Shown: piece by piece, positions 1 through 12,057 of the stretch
Layout: each line of letters opens with the position of its first letter
How positions within the stretch are numbered: the stretch's first letter is position 1
Assembly (NCBI GenBank): GCA_024449915.1
Contig: JAMZAV010000005.1
Coordinates: 930,001 to 994,000, forward strand
From: Sweltsa coloradensis
Lineage: Eukaryota; Arthropoda; Insecta; Plecoptera; Chloroperlidae
Direction: 5' to 3'
DNA length: 64,000 bases
Translations under genes and position numbers: made by a program
Notes under the pieces: model-generated
What the model was told of the DNA's origin: nothing
Database searches by the model: none
What the model saw: only the letters and a program-made list of their open reading frames with translations

Positions 1-32
1 AAACAAACTGTAGAATATTTTTTTAAACTTTT

Positions 33-80
33 GGTGGAGGTGCCGGGTACGCACAGTTTTTCTCGATCCTATTCTTGAAA
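33..80 (+). repeat. 18-bp GTGCCGGGT motif at the start of a short dispersed repeat
   Basis: The motif TTGGTGGAGGTGCCGGGT is exact at 33-50. The following bases include a TATTCTTG-like segment that resembles the TCATTCTTGTTGAAG block of fuller copies (see 62499-62712). I read this as a truncated copy of the same family. No coding potential is visible. Confidence 0.5.
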
Positions 81-117
81 CTGATGGCAGGTACATTCTT
101 ACAGCATCATTATTGAC

Positions 118-133
118 ATTATTATTATTATTA

Positions 134-206
<73 letters not shown>
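118..206. repeat. (ATT)n microsatellite
   Basis: About 89 bp of nearly pure ATT repeat with one early TAT interruption. It is followed by TTATTTTCAACATG, very similar to the bases after the ATT tract ending at 34141. Poly-N or poly-I open frames through it are artefacts. Confidence 0.97.
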
Positions 207-2555
207 TATTTTCAACATGCTTTTCACATTAATTAAACAATTTACAGACATATACGAGGTGGAAGCGCCTCCCTGACTTATTTTAATGCGACTGGCCACG
301 TCTCAGCCAAGGTTTTACAGCGATGGTAATATAGTTAACATGATTTACGCGACCCATGCTCCTACAACTGCAGAGTACATTGGAATGGCGTAGTAGATAG
401 AAGTGCTGATTTACTGCAGCGCGGATGAAAAGAAGAATTCTGTATTACAATTAAGAAAAACGATAAAAAAAAATTCAGTGTGTGGCATATTCTAAAGAGA
501 AACCTCCCTCTCAAGACATGAGCTTGTTTATTGTTTGCAAGGGTTTATTGTTCAGCGGTGTAACAATAAACTTTTCAAACTGATATATGCTATTGCGCGG
601 TTTAAAACAAGTTGAGTAATAAATCAATGTAAATGTATTCAACCAAGCTTAAGCTTTGTGGCCTAATTTCGAGTGTATCAAATTTATCTCTAGGGTTTAA
701 AGCCAACCAATTACTCTTGTTGGAGATCGAACTGAAAAACAAATTTTAATTTTAAGCTTGTCGGGCAAACTATTAACGGAGATAAAAGTTTCGATTCGAA
801 AAGTGTATTGAAGCGTAAAATTGGACATGGAAGACTTGAATTTCAATAGTGCAGAGCCAAGGAAGTAATATATCGAAAAGCGCTCATTATGCTATATTGA
901 AAATGTCCACAGTTCTACAGTTCTATTTGCTGGAATACTCTATGTATATAAAATGTAGATCTAGGTATAAAGCATAGCCCTCACATCCAGGACGTACGCG
1001 AGGCTCTGAAAGGTTTGAATCATTGTATAAATTATTAGCTACGATTCCGCACTGAAAGGTTGGTTATTGGTGCTAGCTTTATGGATACACTGAATAAAAT
1101 ATGCGTTCAATAATGCTTTGAAGTCATGACGCAGATATGAATATCCACGAGTTGAACTAATAGGAATCTTGGGTCAGAAGAGAAAGAATGTGACATTCTT
1201 CTCTTCCTCAATAGAAACGTCATCTTTGAGATGCTTGCTTTCAATATTTCCATCTCAAACATATTTTTAAATAAATCTCCCCAGTGGATTTTATTCGCAA
1301 ACGAAGAGTTGATTATTCTCTCTTGAGGCAGGATCTGGGCGTAATTGCTTTTTACGATTGTCAGCAAATAAAAGCACCCGTGCACCCACCTCACTCACTC
1401 ACGGAACGTTTGCTTGAAGTGGTTTTAAAGCCGTTCAATCGGCAAGTGCTCCCGGATCTTGCGAGGAATTTAATATCATACGAGAGAAAACGCGGCGAGA
1501 TTTGCCTCGGAATTATTCGATGGAAACACTGCCTGCAATTTATTTATCCTCTAACTGGTTTTACCTCAAATTTAAATCCGATAACACGAGACATTGACTT
1601 GTCGATGAAATGATTAACGTTGCGAAGGAAACAAGAAGCCAGAATGCGGTATTGGTTTTGTTTTAAATGCAAAGTTTAATATAGCCTTTGCAAAGTGTAC
1701 AAAGCTTCCGTCTCCGTGAGCTGTGCGGGTATACTGCCGCCGTCTGTTTGTGTTTCTTAATTTGTTTTCGAACGAAACACCAACTATATTCTCCAAGCAG
1801 ACTTTTTGAATGCTCTTTTATTAAATTGCGCGTTATTTAGAACAAAGCAATTTCAATTCCGAGTCTTTCTTTGAGCGTCGTGAGCCACCCTTAAATATTC
1901 TGTGTTTCTTCGAGAGCGTCTATTTGCGTGAAAGCGATGACAGCGTAACGTATAACGTTGGTTCCAAAGGTGAAGAAAACGTTTATTGCTTTATTTTCTT
2001 TTTTAACGTCTTTATAGACGGTTTTTTGTTTCCCCTATGTACTTTAAAACAAACTTGAATTAAACGGCAGGCTTTAATGTGGTATACGTGTTGAATTCTA
2101 TAAATTGTAGAATTCATTTCCTATTTGGTACGGGTTAAAAACCACATTTTATACTTTTAGTTCTATAAATGGTGGCATTTCCACCTCATATCGTGCACAT
2201 TTTTATGGAAAGACTGGGAAACTCAAATGTTAATTATTTATAGTACGACTTCAACTAACAGCCGTGCAAGTAATTTGGTGGTGTTTTTCCTAGTGGCGTA
2301 TTTACTTCATTTAGTATTCCAAGTCGCCGACGTTAGATTGCGGGCTAGGTTTTTCTCCGAGGAAATTCAATCCCGCGATCTAGTTTGTGGAGAGTTCTTA
2401 AAAGGGAAAACGGGCCGCATCTTTCTCAGACGTCGCCCTGACGACCATGGGGGTCGAAGGTCCCCCAGGACCCCTCGGCTCGGGGACGCCACTAGATCAA
2501 TAACACTTACCAAATACAAATACTATATGTTTTACATGTTGCAACATAAGTTTCC
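207..2555. other. Unique AT-rich DNA, no supported gene
   Basis: I see no recognisable domain, repeat family or RNA gene here. A 109-codon open frame at 1284-1613 (+) and a 145-codon frame at 2227-2664 (+) have no recognisable motif, signal peptide or repeat. The second runs into a SINE fragment, which argues against a gene. An exon of an unknown gene cannot be excluded. Confidence 0.5.
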
Positions 2556-2643
2556 AACGAGAGTGTTGGCTCAACCGCAAAGCGCGCGTAAGGTCGTTGT
2601 TCCGGCAATCCTGACTGAAGGTTTTCCTGGGGTTTCCTTTCCC
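2556..2643 (+). repeat. tRNA-derived SINE fragment, plus strand
   Basis: The A-box-like stretch GTGTTGGCTCAACCG is followed by AAAGCGCGCG and then by the body sequence GGCAATCCTGACTGAAGG. The same body sequence follows the tRNA-like head in copies at 5343-5480 and 59797-60035 (both minus strand). The B-box part of the head appears to be deleted between about 2590 and 2607. Truncated, non-autonomous and not expected to be transcribed. Confidence 0.6.
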
Positions 2644-2652
2644 AACTACCCT

Positions 2653-4261
2653 CGACCCTCATAAACAACAGGTGACTTTAACTACGTATCCACACTATGC
2701 TCTACATTGACTTACTTAATAGATAATACGATATAAATGAAATATTTTGTATTTTTGGACATGGACAAAGAGATTTATAAAATCTTATTCTGTTAGTCAT
2801 TAATTTAGTTCGATATCTATTAAAAGTGTTTGCTAAATTTCGCCCGGGCCTTAGGCTTTAATAACACAATAATGATAAGGGAGGGTATTTGCGTTCATTG
2901 GACACTATACACCGCAGAGTATCTTTAAATATAATACATGAATACAACTCGAGTGTATAATGAAACGTAATTAATGTGCACTTTTTCGTTAGCCGAGTTT
3001 ACAGATTAACGCTGTCTTGGTAAAAAAATATAAGTCAGGATACTACTCCATTAAAAAGAGAGTAATAAATCAAAACTTCTCCAGATTGTCAAAACTTTTA
3101 ACAAAAGAAATGTTGAGCTTTTGACCCGAGAAAATGGTAAACCCAGTGAGAAAGTTAGCTAAATGACCTAGTATGTGAGACAGTTATCATTGCTGCGTTA
3201 CCTTCAAATGAGTTAGATTTGAAAGAACGGTGGCATGGATCTTATCATTCACTGTTCAGCGGTAGGCCTATTATACAACTTGTAGTTGATTAAGCTTGCT
3301 CGCGCTTTATTTCAAGGGAAAAGAAGACTGACTTTTTATGACAAAAAATTGGCAATGCGGATCTGGCATCTGTGCTCGATGTTGAGTGTCCCCCCCCCTC
3401 CCCCCCCCGCTTACCCCCACGGCGTTTGAAGCACGGCTTGGTCCACTCCTCGATGTCACGTCAAATCGATTGTAAGTCTACACACTTTTCCTCTTTTCAA
3501 TCTAACTCGCGGCTCGGGTTTAAGATGAAACGAACGGTGTTTCGGAAGTTCTTCTAATAAGGCCGTGGAATCAAGGAGGATTTCAGTTGTGTTGTGTTCA
3601 AGGCGATCTAACCAGACTCGATTACCAAAACGTCGTTAGAACTTTGCCATGCGAGCGAAGAAACAGTTTGATCGGGGGACTACTGACTAAGCATGTTTCA
3701 GTGCATGGCCAATCTGTTGTTATTTAACTAAGTTATCAGTGATCTTGGAGTGATAAATTAAATTATTAGCTAAAAAAAAATGCATAGTGATTTTTTTTTT
3801 ACATTTTAAAATTAACAACATAATGTGTATCCTTAGGAGTGTGTATTTTAAGCATTTGAGATATTTTAGTATTGTTATATTCTAAGCATTAATATTAATA
3901 TATCACACATTATTTTTTTAACGTTTTGGGAGATTTTTAACGGAAAACGAAGCCTCACACACACACACGTAATATAATATTCTATCGATTAACTTGAATT
4001 CTACATCAGTGCAAAGTCTCGGATGTGAAGCTCGGCGGCCATGCAAGCAATCAGGATTCTGCGTAAAACACCTCTTAAATGAATCTAATTGGCTTAGCAG
4101 CCAATCAGCGCGAGCGATGTCACTCAGGCCTAATGAAATGAATGCGTGTTAATTCGGAGTTAATCTGTGTGAAACCACCACTAGCTGGGGATGTGATGGA
4201 GATAGATAGAGCTTCTCTGCTTGCGACTAGAGCGCCAGGCACTGTGACGACTGTCCGAGAG
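2653..4261. other. Unique AT-rich DNA, homopolymer C tract, no supported gene
   Basis: Nothing recognisable apart from an interrupted C tract at 3390-3408 and short A or T runs. Local C-rich composition explains a short open frame at 3372-3557. Confidence 0.5.
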
Positions 4262-4480
4262 TTGGTGGGGGTGCCGGGTATAAAGACAGTCAACCCGTCT
4301 CCCTGACGTACAGGATTACCAAAAACATTCCATATCATCCTTGTTCAAGAGCAATTGGTGGCAACCCAAACCGCATGCCAATCTGAGGTCATGTTCTGTT
4401 TTTATCGTGAAACGCGCGCGCGCGCACGACGACGCACGCACGGACGCACGGACGGTCCGACGGGCATAAAATTAGTATTT
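4262..4480 (+). repeat. Short dispersed repeat with GTGCCGGGT 5' end (copy 1)
   Basis: It starts with TTGGTGGGGGTGCCGGGT. In order it then carries a GATTACCAAAAAC block, ATCATCCTTGTTCAAG, a TTTTTATCGTGAAACG block and a CG/ACGCACGGACGG-rich 3' section. The same order of blocks occurs at 37690-37901 (minus) and 62499-62712 (plus), so this is a dispersed family of about 215 bp. The CG run at 4413-4425 is a local expansion. No terminal inverted repeat or open frame is evident, so the mobilising system is unknown. Confidence 0.7.
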
Positions 4481-5342
4481 ATGTGGGAACTTTGTACGAC
4501 GCACAGTAGGCATGCCTAAGCTTTAGGTGGGTCTATTTCAAAGTCATCCTCTTACTGCATGAGAAGATACCTTCACTTATAGACATATAACAAGTTCACT
4601 TTATCAAGGCCATGATACTTCTCCTTCTTCAAGTTTTAATTTCTTTCTTTAATGATCCGTCTCTCATTAAAATTATTTCAATTAGTGAAATCAATTAATA
4701 TTCTGTAAGTGAAAGAAGCTTTCCAATTCGAGCGGCCATTGACAACCCTCTAAGGGACTTCCTTCTCGTTCGTTTTCTCGGCTTCAAGTCGTGATGCTGA
4801 CAAGCCGGCCGGCTATCGATGAACCCTCGACACGGTCTTCGTGCCCCTTCTGCAATGACGGAAATTAAAACGAAGGAAACCGTCATTTAAATTAAAACAT
4901 TCAATTGAAACTGGTTTATTTATTCGCAAAGTATTAATCCAAACCATACATGTTGTGGGGTATACAATAAAGTTGCATTTGTTTTATCACATTAAAATTT
5001 GATTGAACGATTTTAAGTCTGCACTTCACAGCGTTCATACACTTTTTTTACATTAAAATATCTAAAGAAACAAGGTCATAAATAATCTTATACCTACAAT
5101 CCGTTTATACGATATAAATATATTTGTATAGTTTGGATTCCGTGTTGATCAGCGTGAAAGCTGAATACCATACACATATAGTAAATAATCAATAAATAAT
5201 AAACTTATTAAAATAATCTGCCCGGACAACAATCTCTTCTTAAGGGGACTGACCTATAATACAGGAAGTATTATAAGAGGTTATGACAACAGCAGGGCGA
5301 GATTTATCAAGGTTTGACTTATATTTAACATTTAAAAATTTG
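4481..5342. other. Unique AT-rich DNA, no supported gene
   Basis: No recognisable coding, RNA or repeat feature. A 63-codon minus-strand frame at 4695-4886 has no motif. Confidence 0.5.
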
Positions 5343-5480
5343 GGATGTCCAAAGGCTGTTCAAGAGAACTCAATCCCTTGCATACCCTCCAGTGAGGATT
5401 GCCGGTAACGACGGGAATCGAACCCGGGACCTCCCGAATCAGCGTCGCGTGCTTAGCGCTCGAGCCAGCACTGTCGGTTG
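5343..5480 (-). repeat. tRNA-derived SINE, minus strand
   Basis: Read on the minus strand from 5480, it has an A-box-like GTGCTGGCTCGAGCGC, then AAGCACGCGACGCTG, then a very good B box inside CCCGGGTTCGATTCCCG (about 5410-5426). The non-tRNA body begins GGCAATCCTCACTGGAGGG and continues to AACAGCCTTTGGACATCCC. This is the tRNA head plus body architecture of SINEs. The head is the best preserved of the copies in this window. It could only move with a LINE supplying reverse transcriptase. Confidence 0.75.
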
Positions 5481-8400
5481 TCAGTCAGGATTACAGCTGG
5501 CTGTTATGTACCCGGCGATCTCCTCAGTACGTCACGTGAGGTGTGTCTAGTTTCATGTTTCTCCCCTAACTAACTTCGAGAGCTCTTACCACTCGTGCAT
5601 AATACATATATTCTACGGAATCGTCTCGCTGCATGGCAGGGAATGAACATTACCTCGTTCGTGCTCTACGAGTAGACGTAGAGTGTGAAAACAGGAATAT
5701 TTCTAACAAATATATGCACACACTTTCAATTATCAATAAAGCGTTTTAGGCCATTGCAACTAGGTTTTAGGAATTTAAAACATAACAACTCGATTATCCT
5801 TTAATCTTTATAAATATCAATTACATGTGTATTTGCTCACAAGTTTTGCCTATAAACTTCATTTAAGTCATTGTTTTCTTTTATCAGATTCCGGTACTGT
5901 GATGCATGAAATATTTATCATGTGTGTAATTTGATGTTGTTTGTCCATGATCAGTATGTGAAATTGTAGTCGTTTGGCTGGTGTTTTTCACGTGCTATGT
6001 ATGAACCTGATTATATTATGTTTGTATTTATTTTGGGCGACAATAACGTATATCTACGAAGACGTTCATACACATTTTTGTGCAAATATTTTGGTACCAA
6101 AACACATCCCAGTATAGGAAAATTGAAAAATACATGATATATAATAAAAATATCACGACTTTCAGAAGGCAACAAGAATACATTTAGAAAAAGAAGCAAG
6201 TTAACAGAACCGAGCCCGGCTCATCCGTCAATGTGAAGGTAACTTGACAATACGTCAGTATATGGGTTATATCATATCGACATGACTCGTAAAATATTAA
6301 TAAAACGTATGTTTTCCATCTCCCGAGAGGTGAATCTCGGTGATAACTGATATTTCAGTGAGTGCTATGCTAGAGCTGCATGTACGGAGTACGGACGACC
6401 AAAAACTCGAGATAGAGCCCGGGAATTAGTAGCTTGGAGGTGAAATGAGTAACGATGACGTAAATACCAAGCGCGAGCAATTAGTGGAGAAGCTGCGATT
6501 GTTCGCTTGCAGTTGGACCTCTAATCCACCAGCGCCAACCCAACCCAACCCACATACACCGCCTTGCAATCATTTGTTTTCCTGCAAATCCCGCTTTAAT
6601 GTGGTAAGTTTGCTTCGATAAGAACTCATTCTAGCTCCGGAATGATGAAACTCTGATCGCTGACACAGCGAGTCGAGATTGAGTCGCAGTCTGGACTGGG
6701 TTTTATGATCGTGTGGTCACTTTCAATATTGTACGTGCCGCCGATTGACCACCAGAAGAAGGCGCACCGAGATGAATTACATATTATTTGCGTGTTCAGC
6801 ATTCTGTTCAGCTTGAAGTTAAGTATGTTTACTAGATTATATCGCAGGAACGCATTTGTGTCCTCCTTCATGTGGTTAACTTGGTAAAGGGAGTAAGGAT
6901 AGTTGGCAGAGAATGTCCAAGATCTATTTAAAATGACTCGATCCCTAGAATTCCCCTCATTAACAGAAGAAACCCCTGTCGTTGGCGGCTATCAAATCTG
7001 AAGCTTTGGTTAAAAGTATAATGTTGCACAATCTAGAATTATTGTAAGCAACGATGTTTGTGTTGTTTTGTAAAAGTCCACTTGAGTGATTCAAGATAAA
7101 GTACGATAAAGTTGAAGGAATATTTGTAATTCTTAGCTTGGATAAAGAACGCGCAGTATCGCTGGGTGTACGACCCGGCACCTCCACCATCGCACGAGCA
7201 TGTGCGAACACTAGTGTTAATAACTATATGTTGCCTTGTGAGCCCAATGATAAAATGTCAATGGGCCAGAGACGTGACTGTTTCTTGGGTCATTGGCATT
7301 GTGTTTGCGAGCATCATGGAGCCAGCTGGTTTTTATAGCTGGGGAAACTTCTTACAAATTCCAAATGCATACGTTTTATAGCTACCAGTACTTTGTTGCT
7401 ACCACACAAAGTAGTAACTGTGTTCTGATAGCCGGAAACAGAGTGGAATTCTCTGCGAAGAAAATATTTATTTAGGTGCGAGCAGTGTAGCAGAATAATG
7501 CTACGGCTGTTGGTTCCGATTTCGTACGTTATTGGTTATATCTGGCCTACGGAGTTTTCAAGCCCTTCCACGATAGAATCGGATAAACAAGCTTTTTATG
7601 AAATACTTGCGAATGGCTGCTAATAAAAATGTATCTGGATTGCGTTTAGTTAGTGAGGACTTCTAGATTCAGATAGATTACATAGCTCAAAGCTTGTTTA
7701 CCACAGTCACAACTCACAACTATATTTAATTATTCTCGACAGCAAGTCAGGCCTTAGATGCTCTTCCCAGTTTCCTTCGTCACGATGCTGCTGTCGCTAC
7801 TGTTTGGTTTGATGTCGCAGTCTACCAATGAGCTACCAACTGAAGGTGCTTCACCTACTGTATCTACTTATTTGCTCAACTTATCATTTAACAGGGATCG
7901 TCTCAGTATATTGATCCCTCTCAACGAACGTGTTCTCGTGTTCTCCTAAAGCCCCTTGAGGAAATATGTTTTTCACTACGGTTTATAGAGTATTTGTAAA
8001 AGATTCGCAATTGAAAACGCGAACTCCAGCCACCGTGTCGTTTCTTGTGTCCAGCTCGCGGCGTCAGCAACGGAACTAATTTCCTGGCGAGTCACACTGC
8101 ATCACGCGCTGCCCAACATGTCAAACCCACAAGATAAAATATATCTCCTTCGAAAATACGCGTTTTTAGGCGTTGTTGTAAGAAGTTGTCACCCAAATGT
8201 CAATGCCTTCCATTTCTTCTTATGTCTCGCTTACAATGCTAACATTGAGTTAACTTCATGTCGTCTTCGCTAGCCGAGCGCTATATAATATGATAGATTT
8301 CGATTAATAGATAAGAACCTAACAGCTCTAGCCAGTGGTGTGTCTGGCGAAAGGGGTGCGTCTTATTTTTCTTGCCTGTTCTACTCTATAGATTGAAACG

Positions 8401-8984
8401 ATCGAGTAAACATATATGTGCTAGCTAGACTTTACTCCTCATGTTGGACATATTAATGCCATGAAGTTATCACAAGGATTAAGACCCTAAGGATATGTCT
8501 TACAATAATGTTTGTGCCAGGTCAAAGTTTTGTACCATACTTATCAATGTCGATTACGCCACTTTGTCTCAAACTATATATTATACAACATAAATTTGAT
8601 TAAAAGTTGTGTTGTAAACACTACGAGAATATACTATATATAAATGGTCTCTCTCTGGAGCCATATAATGTTACAATACTGTTAAATGTGGTTTGTTGTA
8701 GAGTTTCGTTCGTTGTCGTTAATTTCCTACCGGTGTGGTGGTCAGATCGGTCGGTTGGGTCTGTCGGTGTGACCAGACTTGTGGGTGACGACCAGAAAGC
8801 AATTGCTTGCTTGGCTCTCGTTTCTAATTATCCCAAGTTTAATGAATTGTGGCTGTGTCATGTTCTACGAGACTCGAGATGCATTCAAGCATCAAAGCAA
8901 GGGCAGAACGTCACACACACGCACACAAGCAAACTCACCTTTTGTGATGAAAATATCGAAACAAATGTTATTTTACACCTTTTT
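5481..8984. other. Unique AT-rich DNA, no supported gene
   Basis: No domain or repeat array was recognised except the motif copy at 7173-7189. Open frames are short (up to 168 codons at 8607-9113, which runs into the satellite array and so is not a gene) and have no recognisable motifs. Confidence 0.5.
7173..7189 (-). repeat. Isolated GTGCCGGGT motif, minus strand
   Basis: Reads ACCCGGCACCTCCACCA on the plus strand, the reverse complement of the motif at 33-50. Its flanks share no obvious further similarity with the fuller 215-bp copies. Confidence 0.6.
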
Positions 8985-9191
8985 AAATGGTTGAAATTCG
9001 GTGATTCGTTTGTTTTAAAATCCCTAAACATACTTTACCACGTAGGATACATCATTCCTAGACTTTTCTTTCAAATAAACATTTCTCTAGGATCAAGGGT
9101 TCGAGCCCTGTAGACGTTATTTCGTGGAAAAATTAAATCGACTGAATTTCGTGATTCGTTTGATATGAGATTCGGAAACGTACTTTTCCCC
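8985..9191. repeat. Left-edge satellite monomers cut by the palindrome insertion
   Basis: About one and a half monomers, starting at AAATGGTTGAAATTCGGTG. The conserved GGTTCGAGCCCTGTAGAC block is at about 9099-9116. Sequence ends at TACTTTTCCCC (9181-9191), where other copies continue with GTGGATCTCATAATTT. The break marks the left junction of the insertion. Confidence 0.85.
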
Positions 9192-11145
9192 ATAGTCCGT
9201 GGAACAAGCGTAAAAACATTTCAAATCCGGAAACCAGCACCAAAATTTAGGAGCAGGTAAAAGACGTATTTTAGAATGTTATTTTCACTGGGGACACGCA
9301 TGGTAGCAAATAAGTCACCTGTCACGGCGTCCACAAGATGGCCGCCAAAATAATTCTTAAAATTGCTGTAACTCAAGAAGTAATCATCAGATTCGGATAA
9401 ACTAGGTTTTGTTTTATTCAGTTTTTAATGCTCTACAAAAAATGTCGTCAGAAATTTTACCGTAAATACAATATTTTTAATTATATTTATATATTATTAC
9501 AATGTATTGCAATTATAGCACTTTTTGGTATATATATAATTATTCATACGTATAATTCGCTAGATTGTCATAAAGTTTTCAGACTATACTAAAATAACGC
9601 CAATAAATCCAAAATTTAAAGTCTCGAAACGAAATTCCTGTAACTTTTTTATTAATTAATTAATTAAATTAAGCATTAATTAAATCCCAATTAAAAGTTT
9701 CTTATTCACGTACCAAAGTCACGTAGTGTATCACACAAGAAAAATATGACCACAATGAACCAAAAAAATATTAGTTTCAAAAATTAATTCCAATCACTTT
9801 CCTATTAATTCAATTAATTCAATTAGTTAAAAATAATGACAATCTCAATTAATTTTGTAAAATTAACACAATGTGGTCGACCTTGGAATCATTTTAAAGC
9901 TAGATTTAAGGCGAATAAATGTAATGAAAAAAATTAATCAATTAAATTAATTAATCACCGAATTAATTACATTTTAGTTAAATTATCCCACTTTTGACAT
10001 ATGTATTGTTATGTATACCTAAAACTCGATCGATCGTCATAAAAATTTACTACTTTACTGACATAGTGCCAATAAATCCGAATTGTTAAGTCCCGAAACA
10101 AAATTTCTATAACTCACCGATTAATTAAGAAATTAAGTGAAGAATTACTTATATCTCAATATAATTGTTGTTTTCACTCAATTAACACATACAATATGCC
10201 AACAGAAGAATCAAATATAAACAATGCGAGTATAATTTTAAAAATTTATAGTCCCAAAATTAAGTTCAATCTACTTTCCCGTTAATTGAACTAATGAATG
10301 AATTCAATTAATTGATATAATCACCATGTGTTGTGTAAAATTAACACAGCCACTCTGGTAAACATTTGCATGCTTATTTTACAGGAAAATAAATTTGTGG
10401 GGAAATTCAATTAACAGAAAAGTAGCATGAACTTAATTTTGGGACTATTAATTTTTAAAATTATACTTGCATTGTTTATATTTGATACTTCTGTTGGCAT
10501 TTTGTATGTGTTAATTGAGTGACAACAACAATTATTGAGATATAAGTAATTCTCAACTTAATTTCTTAATTAATCGGTAAGTTATAGAAATTTTGTTTCG
10601 GGACTTAACAATCGGATTCATTGGCATTATGTCAGTAAAGTAGTATATTCTTATGACGATCGATCGAGTTTTAGGTATACATAACAATGTCAAAAGTGGG
10701 ATAATTTAAAATGTAATTAAATCGGTGATTTATTAATTTAATTAATTAATTTTTTCATTACTTTTATTCGCCTCAAAACAAGCTTTAAAATGATTCCAAG
10801 GTCGACCACATTGTGTTAATTTTACAAAATTAATTGAGATTATTGTCATTATTTTTAATTAATTGAATTAATTGAATTAATAGGAAAGTGATTGGAATTA
10901 ATTTTTGGAACTAATATTTTTTTGGTTCATTGTGGCCATTCATTACTGTTCTTATGTGATACACTACGTAATTTACGAACACGAATAAGAAACTTTTAAT
11001 TGGGATTTAATTAATGCTTAATTTAATTAATAAATTAATCAAAAAGTTACAAGAATTTCGTTTCGGGACTTAAAATTTTGGATTTATTGGCGTTGCTTTA
11101 GTATAGTCTTAAAATTTTATGACAATCTAGCGAATTCTACGTATA
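9192..11145. mobile_element. Foreign AT-rich insertion carrying a giant palindrome
   Basis: Satellite sequence stops after TTTTCCCC at 9191 and resumes at about 11146 with TTTTCAAATAAACAAATAAT. A typical intact junction has about 25-35 bp between these two points, so the insertion replaced a little host sequence. The first 356 bp (9192-9547) are not part of the palindrome. No open frame of note, no clear target duplication and no recognisable transposase is seen, so the mechanism (foldback element, or rearranged satellite DNA from elsewhere) is open. Confidence 0.7.
9548..11143. repeat. 1.6-kb palindrome with arms of about 740 bp
   Basis: The left arm 9548-10290 is the imperfect reverse complement of 10406-11143, with a loop of about 115 bp (10291-10405). 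Matching landmarks: CCAATAAATCC at 9600 against GGATTTATTGG at 11080; CCAATAAATCC at 10069 against GGATTCATTGG at 10614; CGATCGATCG near 10027 against the same near 10660. All place the centre near 10346. Each arm also contains a diverged direct repeat with a period of about 469 bp, so the structure is about four units of an AT-rich satellite, two in each orientation. Extruded, it would make a very long hairpin. Confidence 0.9.
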
Positions 11146-11168
11146 TTTTCAAATAAACAAATAATACC

Positions 11169-12057
11169 GTTTGATAAAGTTGTACGGGGGACCGTATGCC
11201 GCCCGCAACTGTAAAAACTGTTTGTTAGAGGTTTACAGTGGGCCGTCTGGCTTCCGCAACTGATAATACAGTTTAATAAAGGTCAATGGTGGAATTTCTA
11301 GTTGCCCCATCTGATAATACTTTTTCATAGAGGTATACGGTTGACTGTTTGGTTACCGCACTTTGCTGCCGCACATGGTTGCCGCACCGGATTGCCGCAC
11401 CTCGTTGCCGCACCTTGCTACTGCACCCGGCTGCCGTACATGATCATCCCCTTCGCTTGAGGTAAAGTGTGGACCATTTTTCTGCGATAAACTAAACTGA
11501 TATTACCCTTTTCGAGGAAAAAATAAAATTGTTGAATTTGGGTGATTTGTTTGGAAATTCGGAAACATACTTTACCATGTAGAACTCATTATTCCAGAAT
11601 TTTTCTCTATGCAAGGGTTAGAGCCCTGTCAGCGTTTTTTCGAGGAAAAGTAAAAATGGCGGAATATCGGTGATTTGTTTGTTTTCCAATTCAGAAACAT
11701 ACTTAACCACGTAGTATACATTATTCCAAGACTTTTCTTTCGAATGAACTTTTCTCCAAGATCAAGGGTTCGAGCCCTGTAGACGGTTTTTCGTGGAAAA
11801 ATTAAAATGGCTGAAATTCGGTAAATCGTTTGTTTAAAAATTCGTAAACATACTTTACCACGTAATAAACATCATTCAAGGCTTTTCTTTCAAATAAACA
11901 TTTGTATAAGATCAAGGGTACGAGCCCTGTAGACGTTATTTCGTGGAATAATTAAATCGACTGAATTTCGTGATTCGTTTGATATGAGATTCGGAAACGT
12001 ACTTTTCCCCGTCGATCTCATAATTTTGAGACTTTTTTCAAATAAACAAATAATATC
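11169..12057. repeat. Satellite superunit 1 (type A)
   Basis: The ladder begins GTTTGATAAAGTTGTACGGG with GTAAAAACTGTTTGTTAGAGG in the first step. The minisatellite is at 11353-11440. The tail uses GAGGAAAAGTAAAAATGGCG. Type A is also seen at 14061 (head only), 16072, 17733 and 20715. Confidence 0.9.

Noticed and set aside
99..299. Open frame with a long asparagine/isoleucine run (and similar frames at 31926-32223, 32246-32458, 33935-34153)
   Set aside because: Pure read-through of ATT microsatellites; present on both strands.
2227..2664. 145-codon open frame
   Set aside because: No recognisable domain and its C-terminal part lies in a SINE fragment.
8607..9113. 168-codon open frame
   Set aside because: Its 3' third is satellite monomer sequence.
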